A stretch of DNA of 64,000 nucleotides from Stachybotrys elegans (taxonomy: Eukaryota; Ascomycota; Sordariomycetes; Hypocreales; Stachybotryaceae). The notes beneath the pieces were generated by a model. That model was not told the origin of the DNA, did not search any database, and saw nothing but the letters and a program-made list of their open reading frames with translations. The stretch covers positions 2,074,362 to 2,138,361 of the forward strand of contig JAGPNK010000008.1 in assembly GCA_020746835.1 (NCBI GenBank), given 5' to 3'. Below are positions 46,001 through 54,914 of the stretch, piece after piece; the stretch's first letter is position 1; the number at the start of each line of letters is the position of its first letter. Both the position numbers and the translations under genes were made by a program.

Positions 46001-46890
46001 GGGTTCCTGACTTTACAGAAATGTCGACACTGAGCTTCCCTGAGTTCTATTGGGTTCCGGCTTATCGGGAAGAGGCAGTAGAGAATTATGAGATACACAC
46101 CGCTGATGGAACACAATTCAACTTTCCCCGCCGAGACTTGACGCGGAAATACCTCCCTGGGCTGGACTTTGATGGTGGGAGGCTTGTGATCATGGGGAAG
46201 ATGGTCGATACAGTCCGTTCCATAGGGCCTGAGCTTATGAATGGAACAACCCATATACCTGGAACGGAGGCATTTTCCCGCGTCATGGGCGAGTGGGAAT
46301 CACTTGCTACGACGTTGATTCCTGAATGGAAACCATCCCATGGAAATTCGGTCACTTGGGCATTTGCATCCACACTGGTAGCCAGACACGACTCCAAGTT
46401 CTATGGCATTGACATTGGCTTCGCTCAGTGGTATGCTCTTCTTGGTACAGGCATTCTTGAATCTTCAGATCCGTCCATGTCCCTGCGCAACTATCGATTT
46501 TTTCTCTGGTGGCTGAGCCAGGGGGAGACGGCATGGGAAGATATTGACGACGTTACTGACGACGTTACTGACGACATTACTGACAGCATTACTCACAGCA
46601 TTACTGACAACATTAATGTTGAACTGCATGGTTTTGCCGAGATTATGGAATCTGTTAGTTATGGTCGATGCTTCTTTACTTCCGAGAAAGGTACCATGGG
46701 ACTGGCAGGTCCTCGTGCTCAAGCGGGGGACTGCATTGTTTATTTCCCTGGCGCAGATGAGCCATTTATTCTGCGGCGGAGAGACGATCAAGGCTGGACT
46801 ATAGTCAGTAATTGTTATGTGTATGGACTCGACCTAGATGAATTATTCCTCGATTCAGAGCATTTAGTGGAGGATTTTATAGTCTATTAG
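43069..46890 (+). CDS. Ankyrin-repeat HET-domain protein (heterokaryon-incompatibility type)
   Basis: Single exon, 1,273 residues, start GAACATGC with A at -3. Residues about 125-175, 265-345 and 528-560 contain degenerate ankyrin repeats (IVILLMDHGASID, LHIACYEGSLEFVKELLDLG, WLHLAICRGNFKAMHLLLENGADP). A complete HET domain starts near residue 697 (YEALSYVWGE), then NLYSALIHLR, LWVDALCISQ, QVRIMGDIYKSARQVVVWLG and, near 820, RPWFYRTWVIQEI. HET domains trigger cell death on nonself fusion in fungi. HET usually lies at the N-terminus, so an N-terminal ankyrin region before it is notable though not unique. A 12-bp in-frame tandem repeat lies near residue 1,160. The frame is fully open. Confidence 0.87.
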   Translation: MQAPQHAPGSATPDDAIVEAAGEWLITLCGGNDFETESQVLTGLERRKFDEFFAYHGQSPVFKRYHVEAARKCLSERIKPDYPLVRALLEKDATKRMFINENDILQVAIKAARIDPVLLGQSPREACPGLMDIVILLMDHGASIDCLDNDGYSPLFYTCVLGYEELFRFLIHSGAGISTTHKRMLPVQLIRARETSGSLQDERVNLFQVTLDALISPQRIVESRAAWAPGVRLDHFMWELDLRATWGGIVLYFLQQGFMCSRDDPGIIMLLHIACYEGSLEFVKELLDLGVATDVGGPRIVDGGLSEGMTFGTAMHAAAAGRHMSVVTTLISHGVSASSRRLCIRNWRGNINREATPLEVAIDAARHTTDGDPFLEQFITQAKDLGDSDLKTALKYFVEMNSFDFAKHLLQRGIRLLEVPAGIKSIEMTKLLVSHGIELDPAALQQKALRGRRIDLLRWCVNEYGPMLPQDPGWWGEMASRLILPDPVDVEDIKYLVTEYPGLHIDTVLTAPLIYPALVAVDDQPIETSWLHLAICRGNFKAMHLLLENGADPTCPGLPFEAPFAIRDSAYGRPQPVTKWVEIIQMVERKLSGDEWLMPSYAEIMSRVAQTVAQQKQDWDKRQQQMLENRQGVPHVAHEFDALKSPLVFKSTSAAAVYRPLAGSSSLRLVQLQPSSSRTAPLVGCLIDSDITFKPDYEALSYVWGELAPAMDIILDGEEVPITPNLYSALIHLRSEREVRTLWVDALCISQSNHGERNQQVRIMGDIYKSARQVVVWLGEAADDSHLVFEHVEEARIRDSFGNLPKPRESTRNAWNAIMKRPWFYRTWVIQEIALSRMAIIMCGNDSAMWMDFEDGKPDFCEGCRGFSTVLGSRIDHPYHPTAGFDAGEHVLGLELLKFGGDPMRILGYSRVCQTTEVKDRIYGLLGLFPPGFIVVDYDLPVQDIFRHFTEAVLRSTNDLRILNHLGVGRNIEGLPSWVPDFTEMSTLSFPEFYWVPAYREEAVENYEIHTADGTQFNFPRRDLTRKYLPGLDFDGGRLVIMGKMVDTVRSIGPELMNGTTHIPGTEAFSRVMGEWESLATTLIPEWKPSHGNSVTWAFASTLVARHDSKFYGIDIGFAQWYALLGTGILESSDPSMSLRNYRFFLWWLSQGETAWEDIDDVTDDVTDDITDSITHSITDNINVELHGFAEIMESVSYGRCFFTSEKGTMGLAGPRAQAGDCIVYFPGADEPFILRRRDDQGWTIVSNCYVYGLDLDELFLDSEHLVEDFIVY
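46546..46617 (+). repeat. Six-unit 12-bp coding repeat in the HET gene
   Basis: Units GACGACGTTACT x2, then GACGACATTACT, GACAGCATTACT, CACAGCATTACT and GACAACATTAAT, in frame, encode (D/H)(D/S/N)(V/I)(T/N). The two identical first units indicate recent expansion. The encoded acidic segment lies near the C-terminus. Confidence 0.88.
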
Positions 46891-47007
46891 CTGAGAGTAG
46901 TACGGACAAGACAATGCCCTGTTGCATATAGGGCCAAAACAGCTAGATAATGAGTATCATCAGTCCGACTGACATTACGAGAAGGCTTAAATGTTCATTT
47001 GTTAATT

Positions 47008-48118
47008 TTACTTTAGCCACAAAGAATAAAAGACATCTATGAAAACCGGAAGAAAGATAACAGTAGCAATTATTTGCCCAAATCCCCAGTTGTTCCCATT
47101 ATAACCTATTGTCATCCTTGTGACAAGTTCTTGTTGTGTTGATCTGAGGCGGAAGATGATTATATAAAGCAGAATCGACAAAACAAACGGTATTGCTTGC
47201 AGCATCAGCACAAGATAGAAACGGCCACCGATCCACGCATTCAGCTTGTTCCACTTGGCATGGATACTGCGTATCTTACCCTTTCTTGCACCATGACCTG
47301 TACCTATCAGTCCAAGGAGATACCACAACGTAAACAGATAGACTACAAGCGAGGACAGGAGCTCGAGTATACCCGCAGATGCATAAAGGCTATCGTCTCG
47401 CAGTTTGTCTAGGCCGTCAGCAAAGCATATCCTCTCTACCGTATTCCAGTCGGCGAATGACACAACGGCTCCTCTGCCATCTCCAATCGGAGACGGAGCA
47501 AACCATTGGATGCATCTCGACAAGAACGGGTAGAATGACAGCGCCACAACCAAGTGGAGGAGGAACAGACGAGGGTTCCGCCAGCTCTCCCCATCGATCC
47601 CGTCCAGGAGCACCAGCGGCGCCAGCAAAGGCAGCATACAGACGACAGAGACGGCCTGTGCAATCTGCGCCTCAATGGCACCAAAGTCGCTGGTGCTGAT
47701 TCCAAAATCTTTGTGGGTGAGGGATGAAATGGTAGCAAGCTGCACGGCTATGGCGAAGTAGGTTGCAGACTGGTAGAAGCTCTGCAGACCGGTCGTCGTG
47801 GCGGCCGCGGCCCTATATGCGCGGGCGGATTGCCATCTCCCCACAACGACGGCAACCAAAGATAGGAGGGCGCTTATGCCTGTTGCAAATATATATCCGA
47901 GGGCAACCTATTTGTTATCAATACCTTAAACAAGCCTCACGGGGAGTGCTCCATACACCAATGCCCGAGATGTCGGGGTTGCCGGTGCCGTATACCGCCG
48001 AGCACAGCTCAAACTGGCAGTGTTCGAGCTCGGTACTTTTCCAGGCAGTCTCCTCTTCTATTAACTTGGCATAATCATTGAAGCCGTCGAGCTCGCTCAG
48101 TCGAGTACAATCTGGCAT
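47008..48118 (-). CDS. Polytopic membrane protein, fungal family of unknown function
   Basis: Two exons, 48118-47957 and 47907-47008, with a 49-bp intron in phase, give 353 residues. The N-terminal 50 residues include C..LCSAVYGTGNPDISGIG; splicing to VALGYIFATGISALLSLV restores the NPDI(A/S)GIGV...TM motif seen at the start of many fungal seven-TM-like hypothetical proteins. About six further hydrophobic segments follow, including VVCMLPLLAPLVLL, FLLHLVVALSFYPFL and IIATVIFLPVFIDVFYSLWL at the very C-terminus. No enzyme motif is visible. It is convergent with the HET gene. Function unknown. Confidence 0.75.
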
Positions 48119-48478
48119 GATGGTATTCACATTGATGTGTCTGGTAATTGAATCGAACGCAGTAGAAATAAAGAACAGCCCGAAAGGATTGGAGCAAAGA
48201 TGGGAATTGTTTCTATATATAAAGAAGGCTGTGCAAAATTTATGATTAGCTGCACATGTTATCGCAACCCTGTCGTAAGCTGCATGTCAGCTCATCAGCG
48301 CAAAGTATGCTGCAAAGTGCGACGCCACCCCAGCGATCATATGATACCTTCTGTTTGCTTCTTTCAGCTTCAGATCTCAGCCGCAAAATATAGACGTGTT
48401 CTGATCGTTGCTCACAGCATCTGCATCCAACGTGTTTGACACGTAAAACCAGTTCAGGTTTTCCGGGAACCCGCCACA

Positions 48479-49387
48479 ATGCACCTCTGGATTGTCGTAT
48501 GCTTTGCGCTGGGAGGGGGCTGTGCCGTGACGAGCGTCGAAAGGGCTGGCCCAATAACGACGGCGCCAGATAGAATTTACCAGGACCTTGCCAAGCGCCA
48601 GGAAGACGATGAAGCGGTCTGCGGCTTTCTCGATGGTGGGATATCACGAAGCCATCACTGAGTAGTTCTAATCTAGAAAACAGGCGAACCAGTCTCCTGC
48701 ATGGGTGGCCACTGTGGATTCCTGTCAGTCCGTCGTAGCGGCGACGTATATGCTGGATGCTGCGACAGCTCGCAATGCTACTTCTATACGACGTGTTTGG
48801 AAAACAGATCTGCCGATGGCGATATGACTCTGGGCTGGTAGGTGGCAGTTCTATTTATCAATGCGAGAGGCAAGACTCATGTTTCACTAGCGTCGGATCA
48901 TCCTCTGCTTGCGCCATCAACTACTGGGTGGACGAAGGCGCAACCGGATATAGTTGCGCTGAGTCTTCGACGATTAATCTGATAACCCACATCTCAGAAA
49001 CCTCGTTCCCTATGCCTTCCTCCTCAGAGCCCACCGGTGGCGGTGAACCTAGCACTGGGACTGTTTCTCCTACTCAAACTGAAGCTTTTCCTACTCAAAG
49101 TGGTTCTCCTACTTTAAGTGCCTCTCCTACTAAAACTGCCGGGGACGATGGATCGCCGCCAGGTCTTGGCTCTGAGCATGGAACGTTTTCCCATCGATTT
49201 CCTGCCCAGCCAGATGTTAACCAGAATACAGACCTTAATACTCAACAACGCATTGGTGCTGGCGTCGGTTCCGGAGTTTTGGGCAGCTTGTTCCTAGGAG
49301 TGTTCCTGTAAGTGGCGTATAACGTGACCTGACCTAGCTGACACCGGTAGAATCTTTGGCTGCTTATTACCATTGCGACGTTCATAA
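48479..49387 (+). pseudogene. Cys-rich single-pass surface protein with a probable frameshift
   Basis: Start ATG 48479 encodes a signal peptide (LWIVVCFALGGGCAV). Intron 48636-48683 (TTCTAAT branch, ACAG acceptor) joins VCGFLDG to EPVSCMGGHCGF, and a Cys-rich ectodomain follows (GCCDSSQCYFYTTC). Around 48825-48850 the frame must shift: the first frame stops at TAG 48839-48841, while IYQCERQDSCF...GYSCAES continues in another frame. The only candidate intron there would be about 34 bp and remove conserved Cys residues. The rest is a Ser/Thr/Pro stalk, then RIGAGVGSGVLGSLFLGVFL. A final intron, 49308-49350, adds IFGCLLPLRRS, completing a TM helix and a basic stop-transfer. The family resembles fungal Cys-rich wall-sensor-like proteins; function unknown. 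Confidence 0.55.
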
Positions 49388-49794
49388 GATGGTAGACAAT
49401 ATGTACAGTGAGGAAAAGAACAATATTTATGCAAAAATGGTTGCCAGGTTGTCCAATGGACTAAAATAGAGTCGGATCAATATAAATGAGTTTGAACATG
49501 GAATTCCGATATTCTACTTGGAGGCCAGGTTGAATGTCACTCTTGGAAACTTTGATAGACGGCCAACTGATCAATCTCCGCGTCTCAGCTTGTGATGTCT
49601 TCAGCCCCTCCAGCCAAACAGTTGCTTTCCTTGTGTTACCACACATTATATCACATAGGCAGTTCTATTTGAGCAGCGTAGTATGATCACTTCACTTCAT
49701 GCATATAGAGCCTGGTAACAGAACTGGATTCAACTATTTCTAACTATCTCCCCTATTATCCTCATCTCTCAATCAGTCATGAAGTGATATTTTC

Positions 49795-50809
49795 CTAGGC
49801 CTTCCTTTCAGGAACCTTGGTAAAGATGTCTCGTATATCCACATGCTCAACACCTTGAACACCAATCTTCAACAGACCCTCGTCAGCTTCTATTTCCGCC
49901 TTTCGCTGGATCAACTCTTCCACATCCCAGTTTGCCCACACAAAACGGCCATGGAGAAACGATGCAGCAGGGGTGGAAGCCCAAACGCAGTAATCACCTG
50001 GTAGATCCTCTACGTGCGATCAGTATTACCGCAAGATAATAAACAAGGCAAGGTTGCGGAAAGAGTCGGGTCAACATACCATCGTCCCAGGGCAGGGAGT
50101 CCCTTGTAAGACCGTACTCATCAGCAGCCTCTGTGAAGATGGCACCGGGGTGAACATTGATGATTGTTGCTTTACTAGAAGGGATCTCCTCGGCGAGATG
50201 CTGAAGGAGTGACGCAAATGCGGCCTTGCTTGCCGAGTACGACCCTTGGCCTGGGGCCGGGTTTGAGTGCGCCATAAAGGACGAAATATTGATAAGATCC
50301 TGTATTCCTGTTAGCTAGTTGATACTCGGATGGACGTGGGGTCCTAGTCTTACGTGGCCGTTTTTGTCTCCCATTTGAGCCACGAAAAGCTGGGCCATGC
50401 GCAAATTGCCCAGCACTGTAGTCTCAAATGATCTCCAGATGGAGGTTATGTCCGATGTCAGGCTTCCCGGGATAATCAGCGCAGCATTGAGCACTAGCAC
50501 GTCGACATGGATTCCTTCATCGCGAAGCCGTTCCCATAGATTTTGAATGTCTGACTCGGAGGAGATGTCACAGACTCGAGCCTCAGCATGAGGCAGAGCG
50601 GCAGCGGCAGCGGTGAGAGTCGACTCTGTGCGACCAAGCAAAATAATACGAGCAGCGTGAGCCTTGGCGAATGACTGCGCGATGGAGCGTCCGATGCCAC
50701 TCGATGCGCCTGCTACAACAACGGTGCGGCCAATCTGGTTGTTCAAGGGATTCTCTGATGAGATGGCCGAGTACGAGGCTTGGCGGTAAATCTTTGTGAA
50801 GTGAGCCAT
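49795..50809 (-). CDS. Short-chain dehydrogenase/reductase (SDR)
   Basis: Three exons, 50809-50354, 50299-50080 and 50009-49795, in phase, give 296 residues. The cofactor motif is VVVAGASSGIGRS (TGxxxGIG variant), followed by ILLGRTE, the NNAG-equivalent LVLNAAL, catalytic Ser in ISSFMAH, YSASKAA (Tyr-x3-Lys) and VHPGAIFTE. The Arg in ILLGRTE suggests NADP preference. The C-terminus (DIFTKVPERKA) is that of fungal classical SDRs acting on unknown ketones or alcohols. It is divergent from a Zn2Cys6 regulator 267 bp away, a common fungal regulator-enzyme pairing. Confidence 0.85.
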
Positions 50810-51076
50810 GATGTAAGTTATCGAAAGGACTGGTTTTCCAATGGTGAGGTGAATGGTGAGGTGAATTATCCCTTCAACTCAAGGCTGCTAACACCATCTT
50901 TATAGTCATGGACTCGCCAAAGCGTTACCCTTCCCCACTGTAAGCAATACGGGAGCGGCCGCACTGTTGGAGGGCGGCGGAAAGATGGCGGCTCAAGTGG
51001 GATGGGATGCCCGCTTTTCTCCGCTCTCACCCAAGAGCCTAGAAGCCACATCACCACTTGATCCGGTCCTCACACC

Positions 51077-52180
51077 ATGCAAGATGAGACGCTGTCCGAT
51101 GCGTCGCCAGCCGTCTGGCGCAGAGCTTGCACCGCATGCACCGGAGCCAAGCGCAAATGCTCCAAAGAGATTCCCAGCTGTCGTCGCTGCGACCAGCGAG
51201 GGCTGCAGTGCCTCTACCCGCCCGCACGCGCCCTGCCATCGGACTCCGATGCCTCTCTCCAGCCCTCGGACATAGCTGCACAGGAGCAGCCGCACTCTCA
51301 ATTGCCCCATTGGTTTCTAGCGCACGACTCGTGGGAGATTGCCCACCTCCCGCCTCAGCCTATACCGGAGCTGTTCGGCGAGGAGACCTTCAGCAGTTAT
51401 GTAGCTACCATCCAGGACTGGCTGCGAATGTGGGTTACAGACGATCACTGTCCCTTTATTCACCGGTACCTATATCGCGTGCACATGCCGAGGCGGGTGC
51501 AAGATGTATACTCGACCCTCTCCATGTATGTGCACAAGACGCCAGCGACCGAGGCGACGGCGCGCCGCATAATCGAGCACCGCCTGCAGCAGTTGATAGA
51601 GGAAAATGCCGTCGAGTCGGCGCTGGAGCTGGGGTCTACGACGCTCGTGGACCACCTCGCCCGCGTGCAGGCGTTGCTCGTGCTCCTGGTCATCTGCCTC
51701 TTCGACGGCAACATCCGGCTGCGTGCCCAAGGCGAGTTGCACTTGGCGACGCTGCTTGTCTGGAACGATCAGATGTGGCAGGAGTCGACGCAGGAGATGC
51801 AAAGGGACGCCACGTTGGAGCCCTGGCGGCTCTGGATATTTGGCGAGAGCCTCCGGCGGACATGGCTCACAGCCAGCATCACCTACGGCGTCTACATAGT
51901 CATGACGCAAGGCTACACGTGGTGCCCTGGGGGAGTCTACTGCACTTTTGGAAACAAACTATGGGATGCGGCCACGGCACATGACTGGGAGAGTAGATCT
52001 GAGTCTGGCAGGAAGCGTTTGTTCATGCAGAGCCTGGAAGTGACCGAGCTTTTCCAAGAGGACCCTGACGTTGTCGATGCGTTTGGCCATGCCATCATGT
52101 TGATTTCTTCTGGAGTAGACAAACTTCAACGGTGGACGGCGCGCAAGGATCATCCGGTTCATCTGCATGAGACAGATTAG
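51077..52180 (+). CDS. Zn2Cys6 binuclear-cluster transcription factor
   Basis: Single exon, 367 residues, start CACCATGC. The DNA-binding domain is near the N-terminus: ACTACTGAKRKCSKEI continuing PSCRRCDQRGLQC, matching C-x2-C-x6-C-x5-C-x2-C-x6-C. A short Ser-rich linker follows, then an all-helical regulatory domain. At 367 residues it is short for the class and lacks the full fungal_trans middle-homology domain, like regulators of small pathway clusters. Shared promoter with the SDR suggests it controls that gene; inference only. Its stop is followed immediately by one copy of a 140-bp direct repeat. Confidence 0.85.
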   Translation: MQDETLSDASPAVWRRACTACTGAKRKCSKEIPSCRRCDQRGLQCLYPPARALPSDSDASLQPSDIAAQEQPHSQLPHWFLAHDSWEIAHLPPQPIPELFGEETFSSYVATIQDWLRMWVTDDHCPFIHRYLYRVHMPRRVQDVYSTLSMYVHKTPATEATARRIIEHRLQQLIEENAVESALELGSTTLVDHLARVQALLVLLVICLFDGNIRLRAQGELHLATLLVWNDQMWQESTQEMQRDATLEPWRLWIFGESLRRTWLTASITYGVYIVMTQGYTWCPGGVYCTFGNKLWDAATAHDWESRSESGRKRLFMQSLEVTELFQEDPDVVDAFGHAIMLISSGVDKLQRWTARKDHPVHLHETD

Positions 52181-52329
52181 CTAGTCAGAGCAGCCACGTG
52201 CATGTAAGCGGACGGGAGGGTGCGGACGCAGCGGACAATTATGGGGCCATCCATGGTCCGGCGGAAGACAATAAAAGAAGAGAATAAGCCAGCCCACAAT
52301 AAAGGTATCCAATCTATGTTGGATGGGCT
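52181..52329. repeat. Direct repeat, copy 1 (about 149 bp)
   Basis: Shares with 54691-54826, in the same orientation, the blocks AGAGCAGCCACG, GTAAGCGGACG, GCGGACAATTATGGG, AAGACAATAAAAG-like, AATAAGC(C)AGCCCA, TATCCAATC and GGATGGGCT, in the same order with small indels. The two copies bracket the 673-residue gene. Confidence 0.75.
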
Positions 52330-52545
52330 TCAGCGATATCACAGTCAGATACTGAAGACATGTTTGTAAGCGGGCAGCCGCGACCTACGGCGCCGGAATA
52401 TACTCCTCCCGCTAGGCTACAGTGTTATACGGTGCCACACAGTACCACACAGTGTCATCGCTGCCCATCACCAACAAACGCATACTCGTCAACTGCACTC
52501 CTTTCTCTCTGTTTGGCATCTTTTGTCGGAAAACAGACAGCCAGC

Positions 52546-54567
52546 ATGGGCCAGCGGCACCAGCTCTTCGTCATTGCCAAGGTCGGCCCATACTACCGCT
52601 CTCTGGCGGCAGTCCACCACCAGTGGCTGTACGGATTCTCGGCCCTCAGGCAATGCTGCATTCTTCTGGGCATCTTTTCGCACCCAAAGAACCATGGCGC
52701 TCTCCAGCAGGAGCTTCGCTCCGCCGACGAGTTCTTCCGTGAAAAGGGCCCTCCCCCGCGAGAACCGCAGGCATTAGACTACAACCACGCAGGCCCTTGC
52801 CCATTCCCATTCATCACGACGTGCCTCATGGTCGGAGCCTCGTACGCGCCCACCGAAGATCGAGTCGCCCTTGTTCACGAGGAGCCCTTGGGGCTAGGCT
52901 TCGACCAGGGTGACAACAACGACGGCATCACAATACTCGACATAACCGACCTCAACAATGTCAAGTATTGCTTCGTCCATTGGACCCCAAGCCTCCTTTC
53001 TGAGTCCGAGGATCCACAGGATGAGCCACTGCTGCATCCTCTCACCGGGCGCCAGTACGCGACCCGATACTACCCAGAAAATCATGAAATGTATCAGCTC
53101 TGGGGGCATATCGCAGACTCTTTGGACCGTTGGCCGTTGATAAACGTTCAGAACCTCGCCGGTAAGTCCAAACTACTTTCCTGGTTTCAAAACAAAACAG
53201 CTGACGTACTTCAAGATGCATGGCCCTGGGGCAAATGGCATCTCACCGACACATCCTCGACTCACACCGATTCGCACCCCCAAAGCGGACCGGCTAGTCT
53301 GATGGAGCAAACGGCGGACCGAATTGTTGATGCTGTTCTCTCCACTGACGACGTTGACGCTCTGGATCATGTTCGGGACACTCGCAACATTCACCAGCTT
53401 TTGAAGCAGGCTCTTCTCAAGAGAGCCGACACCATGTGCAGCTCACCTGCATCAGCGGCCCTTCTTTCTCTCGCCTATGAGAACGATCAAGTTCTTGACT
53501 GGGGGATGTTCAGTAATCTGGACGTCACCACCATCAAAGCTGCCTTGCAGACACCCCAGCTCCTCAACGTCAAGTCTCTCTGCTTGCCAGGCCAGCTATT
53601 CCAATCCCCTGACGAGCTTTGGAGGACCCTTGGTGGTTCGCCAAAGCTTACGGAACTCGTCGTACTGGACGATCCTTCTCGACAAGATGACCAAGGCAGT
53701 ACTCAGCTATGTACAGCCTTGTTGTCCTCGGAGCATGCGCTGCCGCCCAGCCTCGAGACACTGACCACCTCGGGTCCTTTTTCTAATGCCATTCGCAATC
53801 GCTCGTGGCTCCCAGAAGCCGAGACAGGCGCAAGCTCTCTCTTCCCGGTCGTGCAACTGCTGGTCTCTCATAAGACAAACCCAGATGGCTGGGTGAATCC
53901 TCATGAGTATTTCTTCCTAGGAGATTGTCTTCTTAGCCCCGTGCGATTCATCAATGGCCTGTTGCGCTTCATACGAGTCCTCAACAACAGGGATTCGCTC
54001 ACCTCCCAGAACAAGGGACATTCTTTGGCTGTATGCATGGCAGCAGCCTCACCCTCCATCGGAGACTTGGACATTGGGAGCATCGGTCCTTTTCCGGCCG
54101 AAGCTTATACGGTTGGACGGTCTGCATACTGCAGCAGTATTTCTAGGAACTGCTATACGCCGATGCGTAATTTGGTCCCAGGGCAATGGACCGTCATGCT
54201 AGCCCGGAAATCAACAATCGGACTCCGGGCATTCCAAGACGAACCGGTCGACTACACCTTCCACTACGCCTTTGTACGGAGCAAGGTCACCATTACATCT
54301 CGCGTTCCATCTGAAGACGAGGTCCCTGCACGGCCAGAGGATTTGGATGTTTTTGACATGGAGGGATTTATCAAGGAGCATGGCAAGGATCCTGCCGATC
54401 TGCAGGATGCTCTGGGGAAATTGAAAGCTCGTGCGTATGGGGAGTCTGTAGCCCCAGAACGTGATGACATTCTAGTCGCCTTGGGGAAGGAGGAAGCATG
54501 TGTTTTGCTCAACGATTTCATGCGGGGGTTATCCAAGGTCAGGGCTTTGGGTGTGGAGGACTTTTAA
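52546..54567 (+). CDS. Unrecognised fungal protein of 673 residues
   Basis: The start at 52546 (CAGCATGG) begins MGQRHQLFVIAKVGPYYRSL, an N-terminus I associate with a conserved family of uncharacterised fungal proteins; the frame is open further upstream, but that extension is of low complexity. Early features are HHQWLYGFSALRQC and FPFITTCLMVGAS. Residues about 300-560 contain spaced leucines in an irregular LRR-like rhythm (LNVKSLCLPGQLFQSPDELWRTLGG, LTELVVLDD, LPPSLETLTTSG), resembling F-box/LRR-type fungal proteins without a clear F-box. The C-terminal part has QWTVMLARKST. No catalytic motif, signal peptide or TM helix. It lies between two direct repeats of about 140 bp, suggesting the segment moved or was duplicated as a unit. 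Confidence 0.7.
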   Translation: MGQRHQLFVIAKVGPYYRSLAAVHHQWLYGFSALRQCCILLGIFSHPKNHGALQQELRSADEFFREKGPPPREPQALDYNHAGPCPFPFITTCLMVGASYAPTEDRVALVHEEPLGLGFDQGDNNDGITILDITDLNNVKYCFVHWTPSLLSESEDPQDEPLLHPLTGRQYATRYYPENHEMYQLWGHIADSLDRWPLINVQNLAGKSKLLSWFQNKTADVLQDAWPWGKWHLTDTSSTHTDSHPQSGPASLMEQTADRIVDAVLSTDDVDALDHVRDTRNIHQLLKQALLKRADTMCSSPASAALLSLAYENDQVLDWGMFSNLDVTTIKAALQTPQLLNVKSLCLPGQLFQSPDELWRTLGGSPKLTELVVLDDPSRQDDQGSTQLCTALLSSEHALPPSLETLTTSGPFSNAIRNRSWLPEAETGASSLFPVVQLLVSHKTNPDGWVNPHEYFFLGDCLLSPVRFINGLLRFIRVLNNRDSLTSQNKGHSLAVCMAAASPSIGDLDIGSIGPFPAEAYTVGRSAYCSSISRNCYTPMRNLVPGQWTVMLARKSTIGLRAFQDEPVDYTFHYAFVRSKVTITSRVPSEDEVPARPEDLDVFDMEGFIKEHGKDPADLQDALGKLKARAYGESVAPERDDILVALGKEEACVLLNDFMRGLSKVRALGVEDF

Positions 54568-54690
54568 GTTGAGGGACTTTGACAGGCAATTAATCAAGAC
54601 AAGTCGGCATCCTATCAATCTGCGCTTGGTGTGCTCGACTCACATGGGCCATCTCCATTAGAGAGATTAGTTAATAGATTAGAAATAAAC

Positions 54691-54826
54691 CTAGTAAGAG
54701 CAGCCACGCACATTGCAGGTGACGTGTAAGCGGACGTGGCGGACAATTATGGGCCCCAGCGGAGGACAATTAAAGTCAAGAATAAGCAGCCCACAGTTAG
54801 AAGCTTATCCAATCCATGGATGGGCT
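54691..54826. repeat. Direct repeat, copy 2 (about 136 bp)
   Basis: Partner of 52181-52329. It lies 120 bp after the stop of the 673-residue gene. Divergence includes indels, so the duplication is not recent. No terminal inverted repeats or coding content are visible. Confidence 0.75.
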
Positions 54827-54914
54827 GCCGTCAAAAGAAAAGGCGAAACCTGCCATGGATTCAAACCCTTGACCAGTCATTGAAAGGCGTATGACAAGTC
54901 AGCCCAACAGTGGC

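Noticed and set aside
51127..51984. 285-codon frame overlapping the Zn2Cys6 gene
   Set aside because: Out-of-phase shadow; the zinc-cluster frame has the perfect six-Cys motif and start context.
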